Assembly (NCBI RefSeq): GCF_039521745.1
Contig: NZ_BAAACT010000004.1
Direction: 5' to 3' (one strand)
From: Faecalicatena contorta
Lineage (GTDB): Bacteria > Bacillota > Clostridia > Lachnospirales > Lachnospiraceae
Length of the DNA stretch: 64,000 bases
The notes beneath the pieces are model-generated. The model ran no database searches. It was given only the letters and a program-made list of their open reading frames with translations, and was not told the DNA's origin. Position 1 is the first letter of the stretch, and each line of letters begins with the position of its first letter. A program made the translations under genes and the position numbers. This document shows, one piece after another, positions 41,909-51,713 of the stretch.

Positions 41909-43348
41909 ATGGAAAAGGTTTTGGGGTTTATTGAGCGTTATCAGATGATTGTGAGTGGAGATAAGATTGTCGCAGGTATATCGGGCGGAGCGGATTCGGT
42001 ATGCCTTCTTTTTGTGCTGCTGGAACTTCGTGAGAAAATGGGGATTGAGATTGTGGCTGTACATGTGAATCACGGGCTTCGCGGGGAGAATGCTAAGCGC
42101 GATGAGGTGTTTGTGCAGGAACTGTGCAGGAAACATGATGTAAAATGTGTGGTTTATCATGAAAATGTGGAATCAATTTCCAAAAAACGGAAACAATCTG
42201 TTGAGGAGGCTGGCCGTGTTGTGCGCAGAGAGGCTTTTGAGAGGACTCTGCTTGCGTGCGGGGGAACTAAAATTGCTATGGCCCATCATCAGAATGACAA
42301 TGCGGAGACGCTCCTTATGAATCTGGCCCGGGGAACCGGGCTGAAGGGACTTGGCGGGATTCAGCCTGTGGCGGGAAATATCATCCGTCCGCTGCTCTGC
42401 TTGAACCGCAGGGAGATCGAGCGGTTTGTAGAGGAGATTGGCTGCGGGTTCTGCCAGGATGAGACAAACGAGGAGGATGACTATACGAGAAACCGGCTGC
42501 GTCATCAGGTCATCCCTGTTTTGGAAGAACAGGTCAATGCGCAGGCCGTGCGCCATATGAATGAGGCGATGGAGCAGATACGCGGGCTGCAGGATTATAT
42601 GGAGATGCAGACGGAGCAGGCCTGCCGGAACTGCGTTGCCAAGCAAAAGGACGGGAGCCTTTGTATTTATGAAGCCGGATACCGGAAGCTTCACCGGGTG
42701 CTGCAGGGCCTTCTGATCAGAAGATGCCTGAGCAGGGCCTCAGGAGCCGAAAGGGATATTACCATGGCACATGTGGAAGCTGTGGCCGGACTGTTTGAGA
42801 AACAGACTGGCAGAAGCAGGGACCTGCCATATTCGGTGAAGGCCGTCAGGAATTATGACGGTGTTGTGCTGAAGAAGAAAACTGATGTGCAGAAAAAGGG
42901 TTTTGCCCCTATACAATTACGTGTACCGGGAATTACCAGGGTACCGGAACTGAATCTGACGATATGCTGTAGTATACTGGAAAAACCGGCTGATTTTTCG
43001 GCAAAACAAGCACCTCAAAAAACCTACACGAAATGGTTTGACTATGATATAATAAAAGGTGACCTGATTATCAGGCCCAGACAGGGACGGGACAGCATCG
43101 TGATTGATAGAGACGGACGGAGCCAGAAGATCAAGTCCTATTTTATTAATGAGAAGATACCGTCCGAAGAGCGGGACTGTGTTCCGTTAATTGCAGATGA
43201 GAAGCAGATTATATGGATATTGGGGTATCGTATGAGCAGTGCCTGCCAGATAACCGTGCAGACGCACCGGGTACTGGAGATAAAAGTAACGGAGGAAAAA
43301 AGTGATGTCAGAGAAGATTACGGTTTTAGTATCAGAAAAAGAAGTTGA
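41909..43348 (+). CDS. tilS: tRNA(Ile)-lysidine synthase
   Basis: 479 residues. The PP-loop ATPase motif GISGGADSVCLL is near residue 24, followed by HVNHGLRG, HHQNDNAETLLMNLARGTGL and the C-terminal TilS domain (DLIIRPRQGRDS). It modifies C34 of tRNA-Ile(CAU). The frame extends upstream to 41813, into the palindrome, but the family N-terminus begins at ATG 41909. No Shine-Dalgarno is visible there; the nested palindrome ends 11 bases upstream. Overlaps hpt. Confidence 0.93.
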   Translation: MEKVLGFIERYQMIVSGDKIVAGISGGADSVCLLFVLLELREKMGIEIVAVHVNHGLRGENAKRDEVFVQELCRKHDVKCVVYHENVESISKKRKQSVEEAGRVVRREAFERTLLACGGTKIAMAHHQNDNAETLLMNLARGTGLKGLGGIQPVAGNIIRPLLCLNRREIERFVEEIGCGFCQDETNEEDDYTRNRLRHQVIPVLEEQVNAQAVRHMNEAMEQIRGLQDYMEMQTEQACRNCVAKQKDGSLCIYEAGYRKLHRVLQGLLIRRCLSRASGAERDITMAHVEAVAGLFEKQTGRSRDLPYSVKAVRNYDGVVLKKKTDVQKKGFAPIQLRVPGITRVPELNLTICCSILEKPADFSAKQAPQKTYTKWFDYDIIKGDLIIRPRQGRDSIVIDRDGRSQKIKSYFINEKIPSEERDCVPLIADEKQIIWILGYRMSSACQITVQTHRVLEIKVTEEKSDVREDYGFSIRKRS

Positions 43349-43832
43349 CGAAAGAATCGAATTATTAGGGAAACAGATCAGCAAAGACTATGAGGGGCGG
43401 CAGGTTCATTTGATCTGTATCTTAAAGGGCGGCGCATTTTTTATGTGCGAGCTTGCCAAGAGGATTACCGTGCCGGTATCCATTGATTATATGAGTGTAA
43501 GCAGCTACGGCAACAGAACGTCATCCAGCGGAGTAGTGCGTATTGCCAAAGACCTGGATGAGTCGATCGAGGGAAAGGATGTCCTGATTGTGGAGGATAT
43601 CATTGATTCCGGAAGAACATTGTACTATCTTATGGAAACGTTAAGACAGCGCCACCCAAAGAGCCTTCATCTGTGCACGCTCCTGGATAAGCCTGAAAGA
43701 AGAGAGAAAGACGTGAAAGTAGATTATGTAGGATTTGAGATACCGGACGAATTCGTAGTCGGCTATGGCCTGGACTACGCTCAAAAATATAGAAATCTGC
43801 CATATATAGGTGTGGTGGAAGGAGTAGAATAG
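43305..43832 (+). CDS. hpt: Hypoxanthine phosphoribosyltransferase
   Basis: 175 residues. The PRPP-binding motif VLIVEDIIDSGRTL and the N-terminal ICILKGGAFFMCEL are typical. Salvages hypoxanthine and guanine. The start overlaps the end of tilS by 44 bases (GGAGGAAAAAAGTG before ATG), so translation is coupled. Confidence 0.95.
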   Translation: MSEKITVLVSEKEVDERIELLGKQISKDYEGRQVHLICILKGGAFFMCELAKRITVPVSIDYMSVSSYGNRTSSSGVVRIAKDLDESIEGKDVLIVEDIIDSGRTLYYLMETLRQRHPKSLHLCTLLDKPERREKDVKVDYVGFEIPDEFVVGYGLDYAQKYRNLPYIGVVEGVE

Positions 43833-43848
43833 GAAGGAGTACACACCA

Positions 43849-45669
43849 TTGAACAACAAAAAGTATAAAAGCATGGGCGGTGCGACATTTCTTACATTTA
43901 TTGTGATTGTCTTCCTTGCACTGTGGCTTACAAACAGATTCCAGGTGAAAGACCAGGAGATGACAAACCAGCGCTTTGTACAGGAAGTAAAAGATAAAAA
44001 TGTACAGGATGTTATCATTAAGCAGAATAAGACCGCTCCCACCGGAGTTGTGACCGTGACGCTCAAGGACAGCGGGGCTGTAAAGCAAGTTACTACATCT
44101 GATGTAGAGAAGACGCAGGATATTCTGGATAAGGCGGGGATAGAGTATAAACTGCTGGATGTTCCCCAGGATTCGTGGTTTACAACGATACTGGTACCGC
44201 TTCTGATCACATTTTTGGGAATCACAGTGATCTTTATGTTTATGAACCGTCAGGGAGGCGGGGCCAATGCCAAGGCGATGAATTTTGGCAAGAGCCGCGC
44301 AAAGATGACTACGGATACGGACAAAAAGGTGACATTTGCGGATGTGGCAGGTTTAAAAGAGGAAAAAGAGGAGCTGGAAGAGATTGTAGATTTTCTCAAG
44401 TCTCCTAAAAAATATATTCAGGTTGGTGCAAGAATTCCCAAGGGCGTCTTGCTTGAGGGGCCTCCTGGAACCGGTAAGACGCTGCTTGCAAAAGCCGTTG
44501 CAGGGGAAGCCGGAGTTCCGTTTTTCAGCATCTCGGGTTCCGATTTTGTGGAGATGTTTGTCGGTGTCGGCGCATCCCGTGTGCGTGACCTGTTTCAGGA
44601 TGCGAAGAAGAATTCCCCCTGTATTATTTTTATCGATGAGATTGATGCCGTTGCAAGGCGCAGGGGAAGCGGCCTGGGCGGCGGACACGATGAACGGGAG
44701 CAGACGCTGAACCAGCTGCTTGTAGAGATGGATGGTTTTGGTGTGAATGAAGGCATCATCGTGATGGCGGCAACCAACAGAAAAGATATTCTCGATCCCG
44801 CAATTTTAAGGCCGGGACGATTTGACAGAAATGTAATCGTTGGGCGCCCGGATGTGGGCGGACGAGAGGAAATCCTGAAAGTCCACGCAAAGAATAAACC
44901 GCTGGGAGACGATGTGGATCTGAAGCAGATTGCACAGACCACGGCTGGATTTACCGGCGCGGATTTGGAAAACCTGCTGAATGAGGCGGCGATCCTTTCT
45001 GCAAAAGAGGGCCGTGTGTTCCTGCAGCAGTCCGATATCCGCCACGCTTTTATAAAAGTTGGAATCGGGCCGGAGAAAAAGAGCCGTATTGTTTCAGAAA
45101 AAGAGCGCAGGATTACCGCGTACCATGAGGCCGGCCATGCGATTCTCTTCCATGTGCTTCCGGATGTGGGGCCTGTTTACAGTGTATCCATTGTTCCGAC
45201 AGGAGGCGCGGGCGGTTATACGATGCCTCTGCCGGAGAAAGACGATATGTTCAATACAAAGGGGCATATGCTCCAGGAGATTACGGTGTCACTTGGAGGA
45301 CGTGTGGCGGAAGAGGAAGTGTTTGACGATATCACCACAGGCGCATCACAGGATATCAAACAGGCAACGGCGATTGCCCGTTCTATGATTATGAAGTTTG
45401 GTATGTCTGAGCGGCTGGGGCTGATCAACTATGATAACGACAGCGATGAAGTATTTATCGGACGGGATTTTGGACACACATCCAGGGGCTACGGTGAGAA
45501 GGTAGCCAGCACGATTGATGAAGAAGTGAAGAGAATCATTGACGAATGCTATTTGAAAGCAAGATCTATTTTAAAAGAATACGATTCTGTATTACAGGCT
45601 TGTGCTAATTTGCTGTTGGAAAAAGAAAAAATTACGAGAAGTGAATTCGAGGCACTTTTTGGAGAGTAG
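43849..45669 (+). CDS. ftsH: ATP-dependent zinc metalloprotease FtsH
   Basis: 606 residues. Membrane helices at about 11-28 and 105-127, AAA domain with Walker A GPPGTGKT near 204 and Walker B IIFIDEID, SRH region ATNRKDILDPAILRPGRFDR in part, and the zinc-protease motif HEAGH. Degrades membrane and short-lived cytosolic proteins. The start is TTG, supported by AGGAAGGAGTACACACC. Last gene of the tilS-hpt-ftsH cluster. Confidence 0.96.
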   Translation: MNNKKYKSMGGATFLTFIVIVFLALWLTNRFQVKDQEMTNQRFVQEVKDKNVQDVIIKQNKTAPTGVVTVTLKDSGAVKQVTTSDVEKTQDILDKAGIEYKLLDVPQDSWFTTILVPLLITFLGITVIFMFMNRQGGGANAKAMNFGKSRAKMTTDTDKKVTFADVAGLKEEKEELEEIVDFLKSPKKYIQVGARIPKGVLLEGPPGTGKTLLAKAVAGEAGVPFFSISGSDFVEMFVGVGASRVRDLFQDAKKNSPCIIFIDEIDAVARRRGSGLGGGHDEREQTLNQLLVEMDGFGVNEGIIVMAATNRKDILDPAILRPGRFDRNVIVGRPDVGGREEILKVHAKNKPLGDDVDLKQIAQTTAGFTGADLENLLNEAAILSAKEGRVFLQQSDIRHAFIKVGIGPEKKSRIVSEKERRITAYHEAGHAILFHVLPDVGPVYSVSIVPTGGAGGYTMPLPEKDDMFNTKGHMLQEITVSLGGRVAEEEVFDDITTGASQDIKQATAIARSMIMKFGMSERLGLINYDNDSDEVFIGRDFGHTSRGYGEKVASTIDEEVKRIIDECYLKARSILKEYDSVLQACANLLLEKEKITRSEFEALFGE

Positions 45670-45728
45670 AAGAGTAATGGGGCAAGTACTTCCAGAGGAG
45701 GGAGGGCTTGCCCCTAAGGAGGTTTTTT

Positions 45729-47774
45729 ATGAATAAGGACGCACTATTTTGTGATGGAACGTCCAGCTATGTGTTTCCTGCAGAGCCTGATGAGTATGAG
45801 AAAGTGAAGCTTAAGTTCAGAACGGCAAAGGATGACGCAGATGAAGTTTGTATTTTAACCAAAACGGGTGGGCATAAAATGAAGAAGACAGACTCCCGTG
45901 GGGAGTTTGATTATTATGAGATAGATTGGCAGCTGGGGAACGAACCCTTTTCCTACAGCTTCGAGGTGAAAAAAGATGGGGAGACCTGCTATTTTAACAG
46001 GTGCGGAGTGGCGAAGGAGATTATGGATTTCTACGCCTTTGTCATAGTTCCGGGATTTTCTACGCCGGATTGGGCAAAAGGGGCTGTGATGTATCAGATA
46101 TTTGTTGACAGATTCTTTAACGGCGATGAGTCCAACGATGTGGAGGACTGGGAATATATTTATATCGGGGAGCCGTGCCAGAAAGTAACGGATTGGGATC
46201 AGCTGCCCCAGGCCATGGATATCCGGAGATTTTACGGCGGGGATCTGCAGGGAGTCATGGATAAGCTGGATTATTTAGAGGATTTGGGCGTGGAGGTTAT
46301 TTATTTTAATCCGCTGTTTGTCTCGCCGTCCAATCACAAATACGATATACAGGACTACGATTATATAGATCCACACTATGGGAAGATTGCAGAAGACGGA
46401 GGGCTGGTTCTTCCGGAGTGGGCCGCAGATAATATCGAGGCCACCAAATACCAGAAACGCACCGGTAATAAGGCGAACCTGGAGGCCTCCAACCAGCTGT
46501 TTATCGATCTGGTGGAGGCTATGCACAGCCGGGGGATGCGTGTGATTCTGGACGGAGTATTCAATCACTGTGGTTCCTTCAACAAGTGGATGGATAAAGA
46601 GCGGATCTACGAGCAGCAGGAAGGATATGAAAAAGGGGCGTTTGTCAGCTCAGATAGTCCGTACCGCTCATTTTTCCATTTCTTTAATGAAAGCGATTCT
46701 GCCTGGCCGTACAACTATGCATATGACGGATGGTGGGGGCATGATACGCTGCCCAAACTAAATTACGAGGATTCTCCGCTGTTGGAGCAGTATATCATGG
46801 ATATTGGAAAGAAATGGGTCTCCCCTCCATTTAATGTAGACGGCTGGCGCCTGGATGTAGCGGCAGACCTTGGATACAGCAACGAGTATAATCACATGTT
46901 CTGGAAACGGTTCAGGCAGGAAGTGAAGAAGGCCAGGCCGGATGCGCTGATTCTGGCGGAGCATTACGGCGACCCGGCGGAATGGCTGCAGGGGGATGAG
47001 TGGGACAGCGTCATGAATTACGATGCATTTATGGAACCGGTGACATGGTTTCTGACCGGAATGGAGAAGCACAGCGATGAGCGGCGTACAGATCTCTGGG
47101 GCAATGGAGATAACTTTGTAAATACAATGCGGCATTTTATGGCTACGATGCTGACACCGTCGCTGCAGGTTGCGATGAACGAACTGTCTAACCATGACCA
47201 TTCCCGCTTTTTGACTCGTACCAACCACATTGTCGGTAGAGTGGAGCATCTAGGCTCAAGAGCAGCAGAGGAAGGGGTCAACCATGCGGTTATGCGGGAA
47301 GCAGTTGTGATCCAGATGACATGGATCGGTGCGCCTACCATATATTACGGGGATGAGGCAGGCCTCTGCGGATTTACGGACCCGGATAACAGACGGACAT
47401 ATCCATGGGGAAAAGAAGACCGGCAGATGCTGGAATTCCATAAAGAAATAATCCGCATTCATAAGAGCGAGAAGCCTCTGAAGCAGGGGTCGCTGCGGAT
47501 GCTGTACTGGGCGGACAATATACTGGCGTACGGCAGATTCCAGGAGGATGAGCAGATTGTGGTAGTCCTCAATAACAGCAAAGAGCTCCGGGAAGTGACG
47601 GTTCCGGTCTGGATGGCGGAAGTGCCCGTGACGGGCCGGATGGAACGCCTGCTCTACAGTTACGAGGAGGGCTATACCGTGGAGCCGGATGTTTATCTGA
47701 TCCACAGCGGGGAGGTCGTGCTGAATATGGGACGGCATTCGGCGCTTGTTATGAGAACAAAACGTGAAGATTAA
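45729..47774 (+). CDS. GH13 alpha-glucan hydrolase, neopullulanase/cyclomaltodextrinase-like
   Basis: 681 residues. An N-terminal beta-sandwich (about 1-115) resembles CBM34. The (beta/alpha)8 barrel carries MYQIFVDRFFNGDESND, DGVFNHCG, GWRLDVAAD (nucleophile Asp near 373), ILAEHYGD (acid/base Glu near 408) and LSNHDHSRF (third Asp near 489). A C-terminal beta domain follows. No signal peptide, so it acts on imported malto- or cyclodextrins. AAGGAGGTTTTTT sets the start at 45729. Confidence 0.92.
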   Translation: MNKDALFCDGTSSYVFPAEPDEYEKVKLKFRTAKDDADEVCILTKTGGHKMKKTDSRGEFDYYEIDWQLGNEPFSYSFEVKKDGETCYFNRCGVAKEIMDFYAFVIVPGFSTPDWAKGAVMYQIFVDRFFNGDESNDVEDWEYIYIGEPCQKVTDWDQLPQAMDIRRFYGGDLQGVMDKLDYLEDLGVEVIYFNPLFVSPSNHKYDIQDYDYIDPHYGKIAEDGGLVLPEWAADNIEATKYQKRTGNKANLEASNQLFIDLVEAMHSRGMRVILDGVFNHCGSFNKWMDKERIYEQQEGYEKGAFVSSDSPYRSFFHFFNESDSAWPYNYAYDGWWGHDTLPKLNYEDSPLLEQYIMDIGKKWVSPPFNVDGWRLDVAADLGYSNEYNHMFWKRFRQEVKKARPDALILAEHYGDPAEWLQGDEWDSVMNYDAFMEPVTWFLTGMEKHSDERRTDLWGNGDNFVNTMRHFMATMLTPSLQVAMNELSNHDHSRFLTRTNHIVGRVEHLGSRAAEEGVNHAVMREAVVIQMTWIGAPTIYYGDEAGLCGFTDPDNRRTYPWGKEDRQMLEFHKEIIRIHKSEKPLKQGSLRMLYWADNILAYGRFQEDEQIVVVLNNSKELREVTVPVWMAEVPVTGRMERLLYSYEEGYTVEPDVYLIHSGEVVLNMGRHSALVMRTKRED

Positions 47775-47787
47775 AGCAGAAGGAAGA

Positions 47788-47833
47788 AAATCTCTTAGAT
47801 TAGTGGTATGATATAATCTAAGGGATTTTTTAT
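47788..47833 (+). terminator. Terminator after the GH13 gene
   Basis: AAATCTCTTAGATTA (47788-47802) pairs with TAATCTAAGGGATTT (47814-47828), followed by TT. Confidence 0.75.
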
Positions 47834-47869
47834 ATAATAGAAAAGTGCCCGGTACTTTCCTATTATATA
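47831..47869. promoter_or_regulatory. Long palindrome before the GH2 gene
   Basis: TATATAATAGAAAAGT (47831-47846) mirrors ACTTTCCTATTATATA (about 47854-47869) at 15 of 16 positions around GCCCGGT. It overlaps a possible -10 box, so an operator is as likely as an RNA hairpin. Confidence 0.5.
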
Positions 47870-47952
47870 AAACCCTCCAGGGGATGCACGCGCTTCGATG
47901 CTGCAGACGTATATCATGGCGTGCGGATTGTGCCGTTGAAAGGAGGATGTTT

Positions 47953-49761
47953 ATGAAACAACTTTATACCAAATGGGGGAAGGAACTTGACAGGGAGCAT
48001 GTGCTGGAGGAATATCCGAGGCCCCTTATGGTAAGGGACAGCTATATCAATCTTAACGGGGAATGGGAATGCGCTTTTACAAAAGCTTTTTCCATGCCGT
48101 CGGAATATGACGGACATATCCTGGTGCCCTTTTCTCCGGAATGTGTTCTGTCCGGTGTGGGGAGGCAGCTTCAACCGGATGAATATCTTTGGTACAGGAG
48201 AACCTTTGAGATGCCGCAGCCGGATGACTGCCAGGTTAGCGGAGAGACAAAAACCGGCAGGAAGGCCGGTAGGCGGCTGCTTCATTTTGGAGCGGTGGAT
48301 CAGTCCTGTGTAGTTTTTATTAACGGCAGGCGGGCCGCGCGGCATACAGGCGGTTATCTGCCTTTTGAGGCGGATATCACGGCATATTTAAAACCAGGAG
48401 AAAATGAAATCGTGCTGGCTGTAAAGGATCTGAGCGATACTTCCTATCATGCCAGGGGAAAGCAGAAGCTAGACAGAGGCGGCATGTTCTACACGGCTCA
48501 GAGCGGGATCTGGCAGACTGTTTGGATGGAGGACGTGCCGGAACAGTATATACTGAGTATTCATGCAGAGCCGGATTTTGACGAAAAAAAGGTACGGATT
48601 ACGGTGGAGGCAAATGCGGATATTCCGGTTGAAATCCGTGTCAGAAAGCCGGGGTTATATAGCAGTCCTATGTGTGCGCCCGGCGACGTGACAGATTGGG
48701 GAATCCAGGAAATACAGGACTGGGGCAGTGCGCGGGGGATGCCGGGAGCTGAGATTGAGGTTTCTCTGCCCGAGGTATGTTCGTGGACATGTGAGGAGCC
48801 TTTTCTTTACTATTTTACCGTGGAATTGGGGGAGGACAGGGCAGAAAGTTATTTTGCTATGCGGACGTTTACAATTGAGCCTGACCAGACTGGGGTACCC
48901 AGAATCTGCCTGAATCATAAAGTACAGTTTCAGAAAGGCGTGCTGGATCAGGGGTACTGGCCGGACGGGCTTTATACGGCGCCATCAGACGAGGCGTTTA
49001 TATTCGATATACAGTCCATGAAAGATATGGGATTTAATATGATACGCAAACATATTAAGATTGAACCCCAGAGGTGGTATTATCACTGCGACCGGCTGGG
49101 TATGGTTGTTTGGCAGGATATGGTGAATGGGGGCGGAACGTATAAACCGTGGTTCGTGACTTATGCAGCCACCATATTGTCCTGGAGGAGCCGGAAGATC
49201 AGGGATGTGTACACCAGGCTTCTGGCCAGAGAAAGGAAAGAAGGACGTCTGGAATTTATAAAGGAGATGAAAGAGACGGCAGAGCGGCTGAAGGGGCACC
49301 CAAGCATTGCTGTATGGGTAATATTTAATGAAGGATGGGGGCAGTTCCAGACTGTGGATATGACGCAGATTTTGAGAAAATCAGATCCCTCCCGTCTGAT
49401 TGACCAGGCCAGCGGATGGTTCGACCAGGGAGGCGGAGATTTACAGAGCCTTCATAATTACTTTTTTAAGCTTCGGATAAAACCGGAGGAGAGAAGGGCT
49501 GTGGTTCTGTCTGAATACGGCGGCTATTCGATGAGACAGGAGGGCCACAGCGCCTGCCTGACTCAGTATGGATATGGAATATATACGGATAGAGGAAAGC
49601 TCAACCGGGCGTATAAAAAGCTGGAAAAAGAGGTGGAAGCGTTGATCCCCGAAGGACTGTGCGCAAGCGTCTATACACAACTTTCGGATGTGGAAGAAGA
49701 AGTGAATGGGGTATTTACGTATGATCGTGAGGTTAGGAAAATAGGGGGACGCTCTATATAA
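47953..49761 (+). CDS. GH2-family beta-glycosidase
   Basis: 602 residues. The sugar-binding sandwich domain (about 40-200) has EYLWYRRTFEMP and LHFGAVDQSCVVFING. The catalytic barrel has acid/base Glu in VIFNEGWGQF (about 459) and nucleophile Glu in VVLSEYGGYS (about 519). It lacks the C-terminal extension of LacZ and has no signal peptide. Exact activity (galactosidase, glucuronidase, mannosidase) is not readable. AAGGAGGATGTTT sets the start at 47953. Confidence 0.9.
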   Translation: MKQLYTKWGKELDREHVLEEYPRPLMVRDSYINLNGEWECAFTKAFSMPSEYDGHILVPFSPECVLSGVGRQLQPDEYLWYRRTFEMPQPDDCQVSGETKTGRKAGRRLLHFGAVDQSCVVFINGRRAARHTGGYLPFEADITAYLKPGENEIVLAVKDLSDTSYHARGKQKLDRGGMFYTAQSGIWQTVWMEDVPEQYILSIHAEPDFDEKKVRITVEANADIPVEIRVRKPGLYSSPMCAPGDVTDWGIQEIQDWGSARGMPGAEIEVSLPEVCSWTCEEPFLYYFTVELGEDRAESYFAMRTFTIEPDQTGVPRICLNHKVQFQKGVLDQGYWPDGLYTAPSDEAFIFDIQSMKDMGFNMIRKHIKIEPQRWYYHCDRLGMVVWQDMVNGGGTYKPWFVTYAATILSWRSRKIRDVYTRLLARERKEGRLEFIKEMKETAERLKGHPSIAVWVIFNEGWGQFQTVDMTQILRKSDPSRLIDQASGWFDQGGGDLQSLHNYFFKLRIKPEERRAVVLSEYGGYSMRQEGHSACLTQYGYGIYTDRGKLNRAYKKLEKEVEALIPEGLCASVYTQLSDVEEEVNGVFTYDREVRKIGGRSI

Positions 49762-49858
49762 GTACAGAACGTATATGTGATCTATTGTGTTTTGGAAAAT
49801 AAAATGCTTTGCTAAGAAATAAAGCATGTGAAGATTGCTTTTATATTAGAAATAATGT

Positions 49859-49912
49859 ACAAGGGAATATCACGCAGAAATATTCGTGAGATATTCCCTT
49901 GTTTGTTATTTT
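49859..49912 (+). terminator. Terminator after the GH2 gene
   Basis: ACAAGGGAATATCACG (49859-49874) pairs with CGTGAGATATTCCCTTGT (49885-49902), followed by TTGTTATTTTT. Confidence 0.85.
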
Positions 49913-50081
49913 TGAGACTTTTTGAGAGATTATGGCATTGAGAGTGTGTTAAAAGAGGGAAAAACAGGGGGATTGTCTGGCTAATAAATTTGGGGCATGA
50001 AATAAAATTTCTAAGATTGAAGAAAAATTATTTCACAAATATTTGTTAAAAATATAACGAAATTGTGAATAATGTACAAAT

Positions 50082-50096
50082 ATCAAATCGTTTACA
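50082..50096 (+). promoter_or_regulatory. cre-like operator (CcpA/LacI type)
   Basis: ATCAAATCGTTTACA fits the consensus WTGNAANCGNWNNCW at all fixed positions but one. It lies ten bases upstream of the -35 box of the sugar operon, so carbon catabolite control or a LacI-type regulator is likely. Confidence 0.55.
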
Positions 50097-50105
50097 TGGT
50101 TAATA

Positions 50106-50133
50106 TTGACTTATTGTGAAACTGTGATAAAAT
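50106..50133 (+). promoter_or_regulatory. Promoter of the second sugar operon
   Basis: TTGACT (50106-50111), 16 bases, TAAAAT (50128-50133). The rest of the gap 49762-50260 is AT-rich and holds no gene. Confidence 0.6.
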
Positions 50134-50260
50134 AAAATTACACAATATAACAGCCGAACATGCATGATGAAAGAAAGCTGGCACTAAAAGAAATGAAATC
50201 CAGCGATCCATGAAAATAAATTACATGCATAGAGGCACAAATATTAAAGGAGGAGTCATT

Positions 50261-51580
50261 ATGAAACTGAGTACGATCATGAAAAAGGGGCTTGCCGTTG
50301 GTATGATGGGCATTATGGTGGTAAGTCTGGCAGCATGCGGCGGAGGCAAGGAAGAATCAAAAGCAGATGCCAAGACAGAAGCAAAAGCTGATGAAGGCGG
50401 GTCCGACGCTAAAAGTGATGTGACACTGAAGTTCCAGCAGTGGTGGGGGGCAGAGCTCCCGGACGGATATTTGGATGATATTTGTGCCAAATATGAAGAA
50501 GAGACAGGCGTGAAGGTAGAATTATTAACAGCACCATGGGCCGACACCAAGACAGCTATTACAGCAGGCGCAACGAACGGTACCATTGCAGATATCATCA
50601 GTGTAGACGGTGCTTGGCTTTCAGAATTTGTTGATATGGGTATTCTGACTGCTGCTGAAGACGCTGGTGTAGACAGCAGTCTTGCAAGCGATACATGGAA
50701 AGTAGACGGCACCAGCTATGTTGTTCCGGTTCTGAATTTTGCATATCCAATGTATGTGAACATGGACATCCTGAAAGAGGCCGGAGTTGAAGCGATTCCA
50801 ACCACATGGAGTGAACTGAGGGATGCCTGCAAGAAGATTACAGCAGCAGGAAAATCCGCATTTGCATTGAACCTGGGGACAACAAACGCAAACGGTATCC
50901 AGAATGTCTTCATGGGAACTGGCTGGGGATCAGGAATCAGCCTGAAGGATGACAGCGGCGCATACAAGACAAAAGACAACGCTGATCTGGCGGCACTCGC
51001 TGAGATGTTCAAAGGACTTTATGACGATGGCTCCTTATATCCGGGTATGAGCACACTGGAAGAGTCCGAGATGACAAGTAACTTTGCAGCAGGCAACTGT
51101 GCATTTACAGTAGCATCTGCAGCTACTATGAGCCAGTTTACAGACATCAATTTTGAAGCTACTACGATTCCTGTAAAAGATGATTACAAAGACCAGAGTG
51201 GTATCTGCTATGCAAGCTGGGCTGTAGGTATTACAGAAAACAGTGAAAATAAGGAAGAAGCAGCTAAATTTGTAAACTACCTGCTTGGCGGCATGGATGG
51301 AAAAGATGGTTCCGCATCTGCAGGACTGGCGGCTACTATGTCAGCATTCCCGAACAGTACTGTTGCTGAGCCGGATTACAGCGAGGCACCAAAACAGTTC
51401 CAGTCTTACTATGAGTTATACAAGAAGAACTATGTAATCAATGAATTCATTGGCCTTCCTAACGCATCAGATGTTATGACTTCTATGACAAACGATCTGA
51501 CTACATATCTTGAAGGTGAAATCGACAGCTCTGCACTGCTTTCAAATTGGCAGGGGTATCTTGACGAAGCAGGAAAGTAA
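50261..51580 (+). CDS. Sugar ABC transporter substrate-binding lipoprotein
   Basis: 439 residues. Signal peptide with lipobox LAAC (Cys26), then an acidic linker and the family 1 binding-protein fold (KFQQWWGAELPDGYLDDICA in part, PMYVNMDILKEAGVEAIPTT). AAAGGAGGAGTCATT sets the start at 50261. It feeds the next two permeases. The operon enzymes suggest a monosaccharide or small glycoside that becomes a ketose. Confidence 0.93.
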   Translation: MKLSTIMKKGLAVGMMGIMVVSLAACGGGKEESKADAKTEAKADEGGSDAKSDVTLKFQQWWGAELPDGYLDDICAKYEEETGVKVELLTAPWADTKTAITAGATNGTIADIISVDGAWLSEFVDMGILTAAEDAGVDSSLASDTWKVDGTSYVVPVLNFAYPMYVNMDILKEAGVEAIPTTWSELRDACKKITAAGKSAFALNLGTTNANGIQNVFMGTGWGSGISLKDDSGAYKTKDNADLAALAEMFKGLYDDGSLYPGMSTLEESEMTSNFAAGNCAFTVASAATMSQFTDINFEATTIPVKDDYKDQSGICYASWAVGITENSENKEEAAKFVNYLLGGMDGKDGSASAGLAATMSAFPNSTVAEPDYSEAPKQFQSYYELYKKNYVINEFIGLPNASDVMTSMTNDLTTYLEGEIDSSALLSNWQGYLDEAGK

Positions 51581-51600
51581 ATAATTTAAAGGTAAATAAG

Positions 51601-51635
51601 AATGGGGAGCAGGGGGGAATTCCCTGCCCCCCATT
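51601..51635 (+). promoter_or_regulatory. Intercistronic hairpin after the binding-protein gene
   Basis: AATGGGGAGCAGGG pairs with CCCTGCCCCCCATT (13 of 14). As in the first transporter operon, a stable hairpin separates binding protein from permeases and probably protects or partly terminates the upstream mRNA. Confidence 0.65.
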
Positions 51636-51713
51636 TCTAAAAAGTGGTTTTAACATTTTCATAAAAGATTTTTTGTATATGAAGTTAGAACAGGATAATA
51701 GGAGGGACTGATT

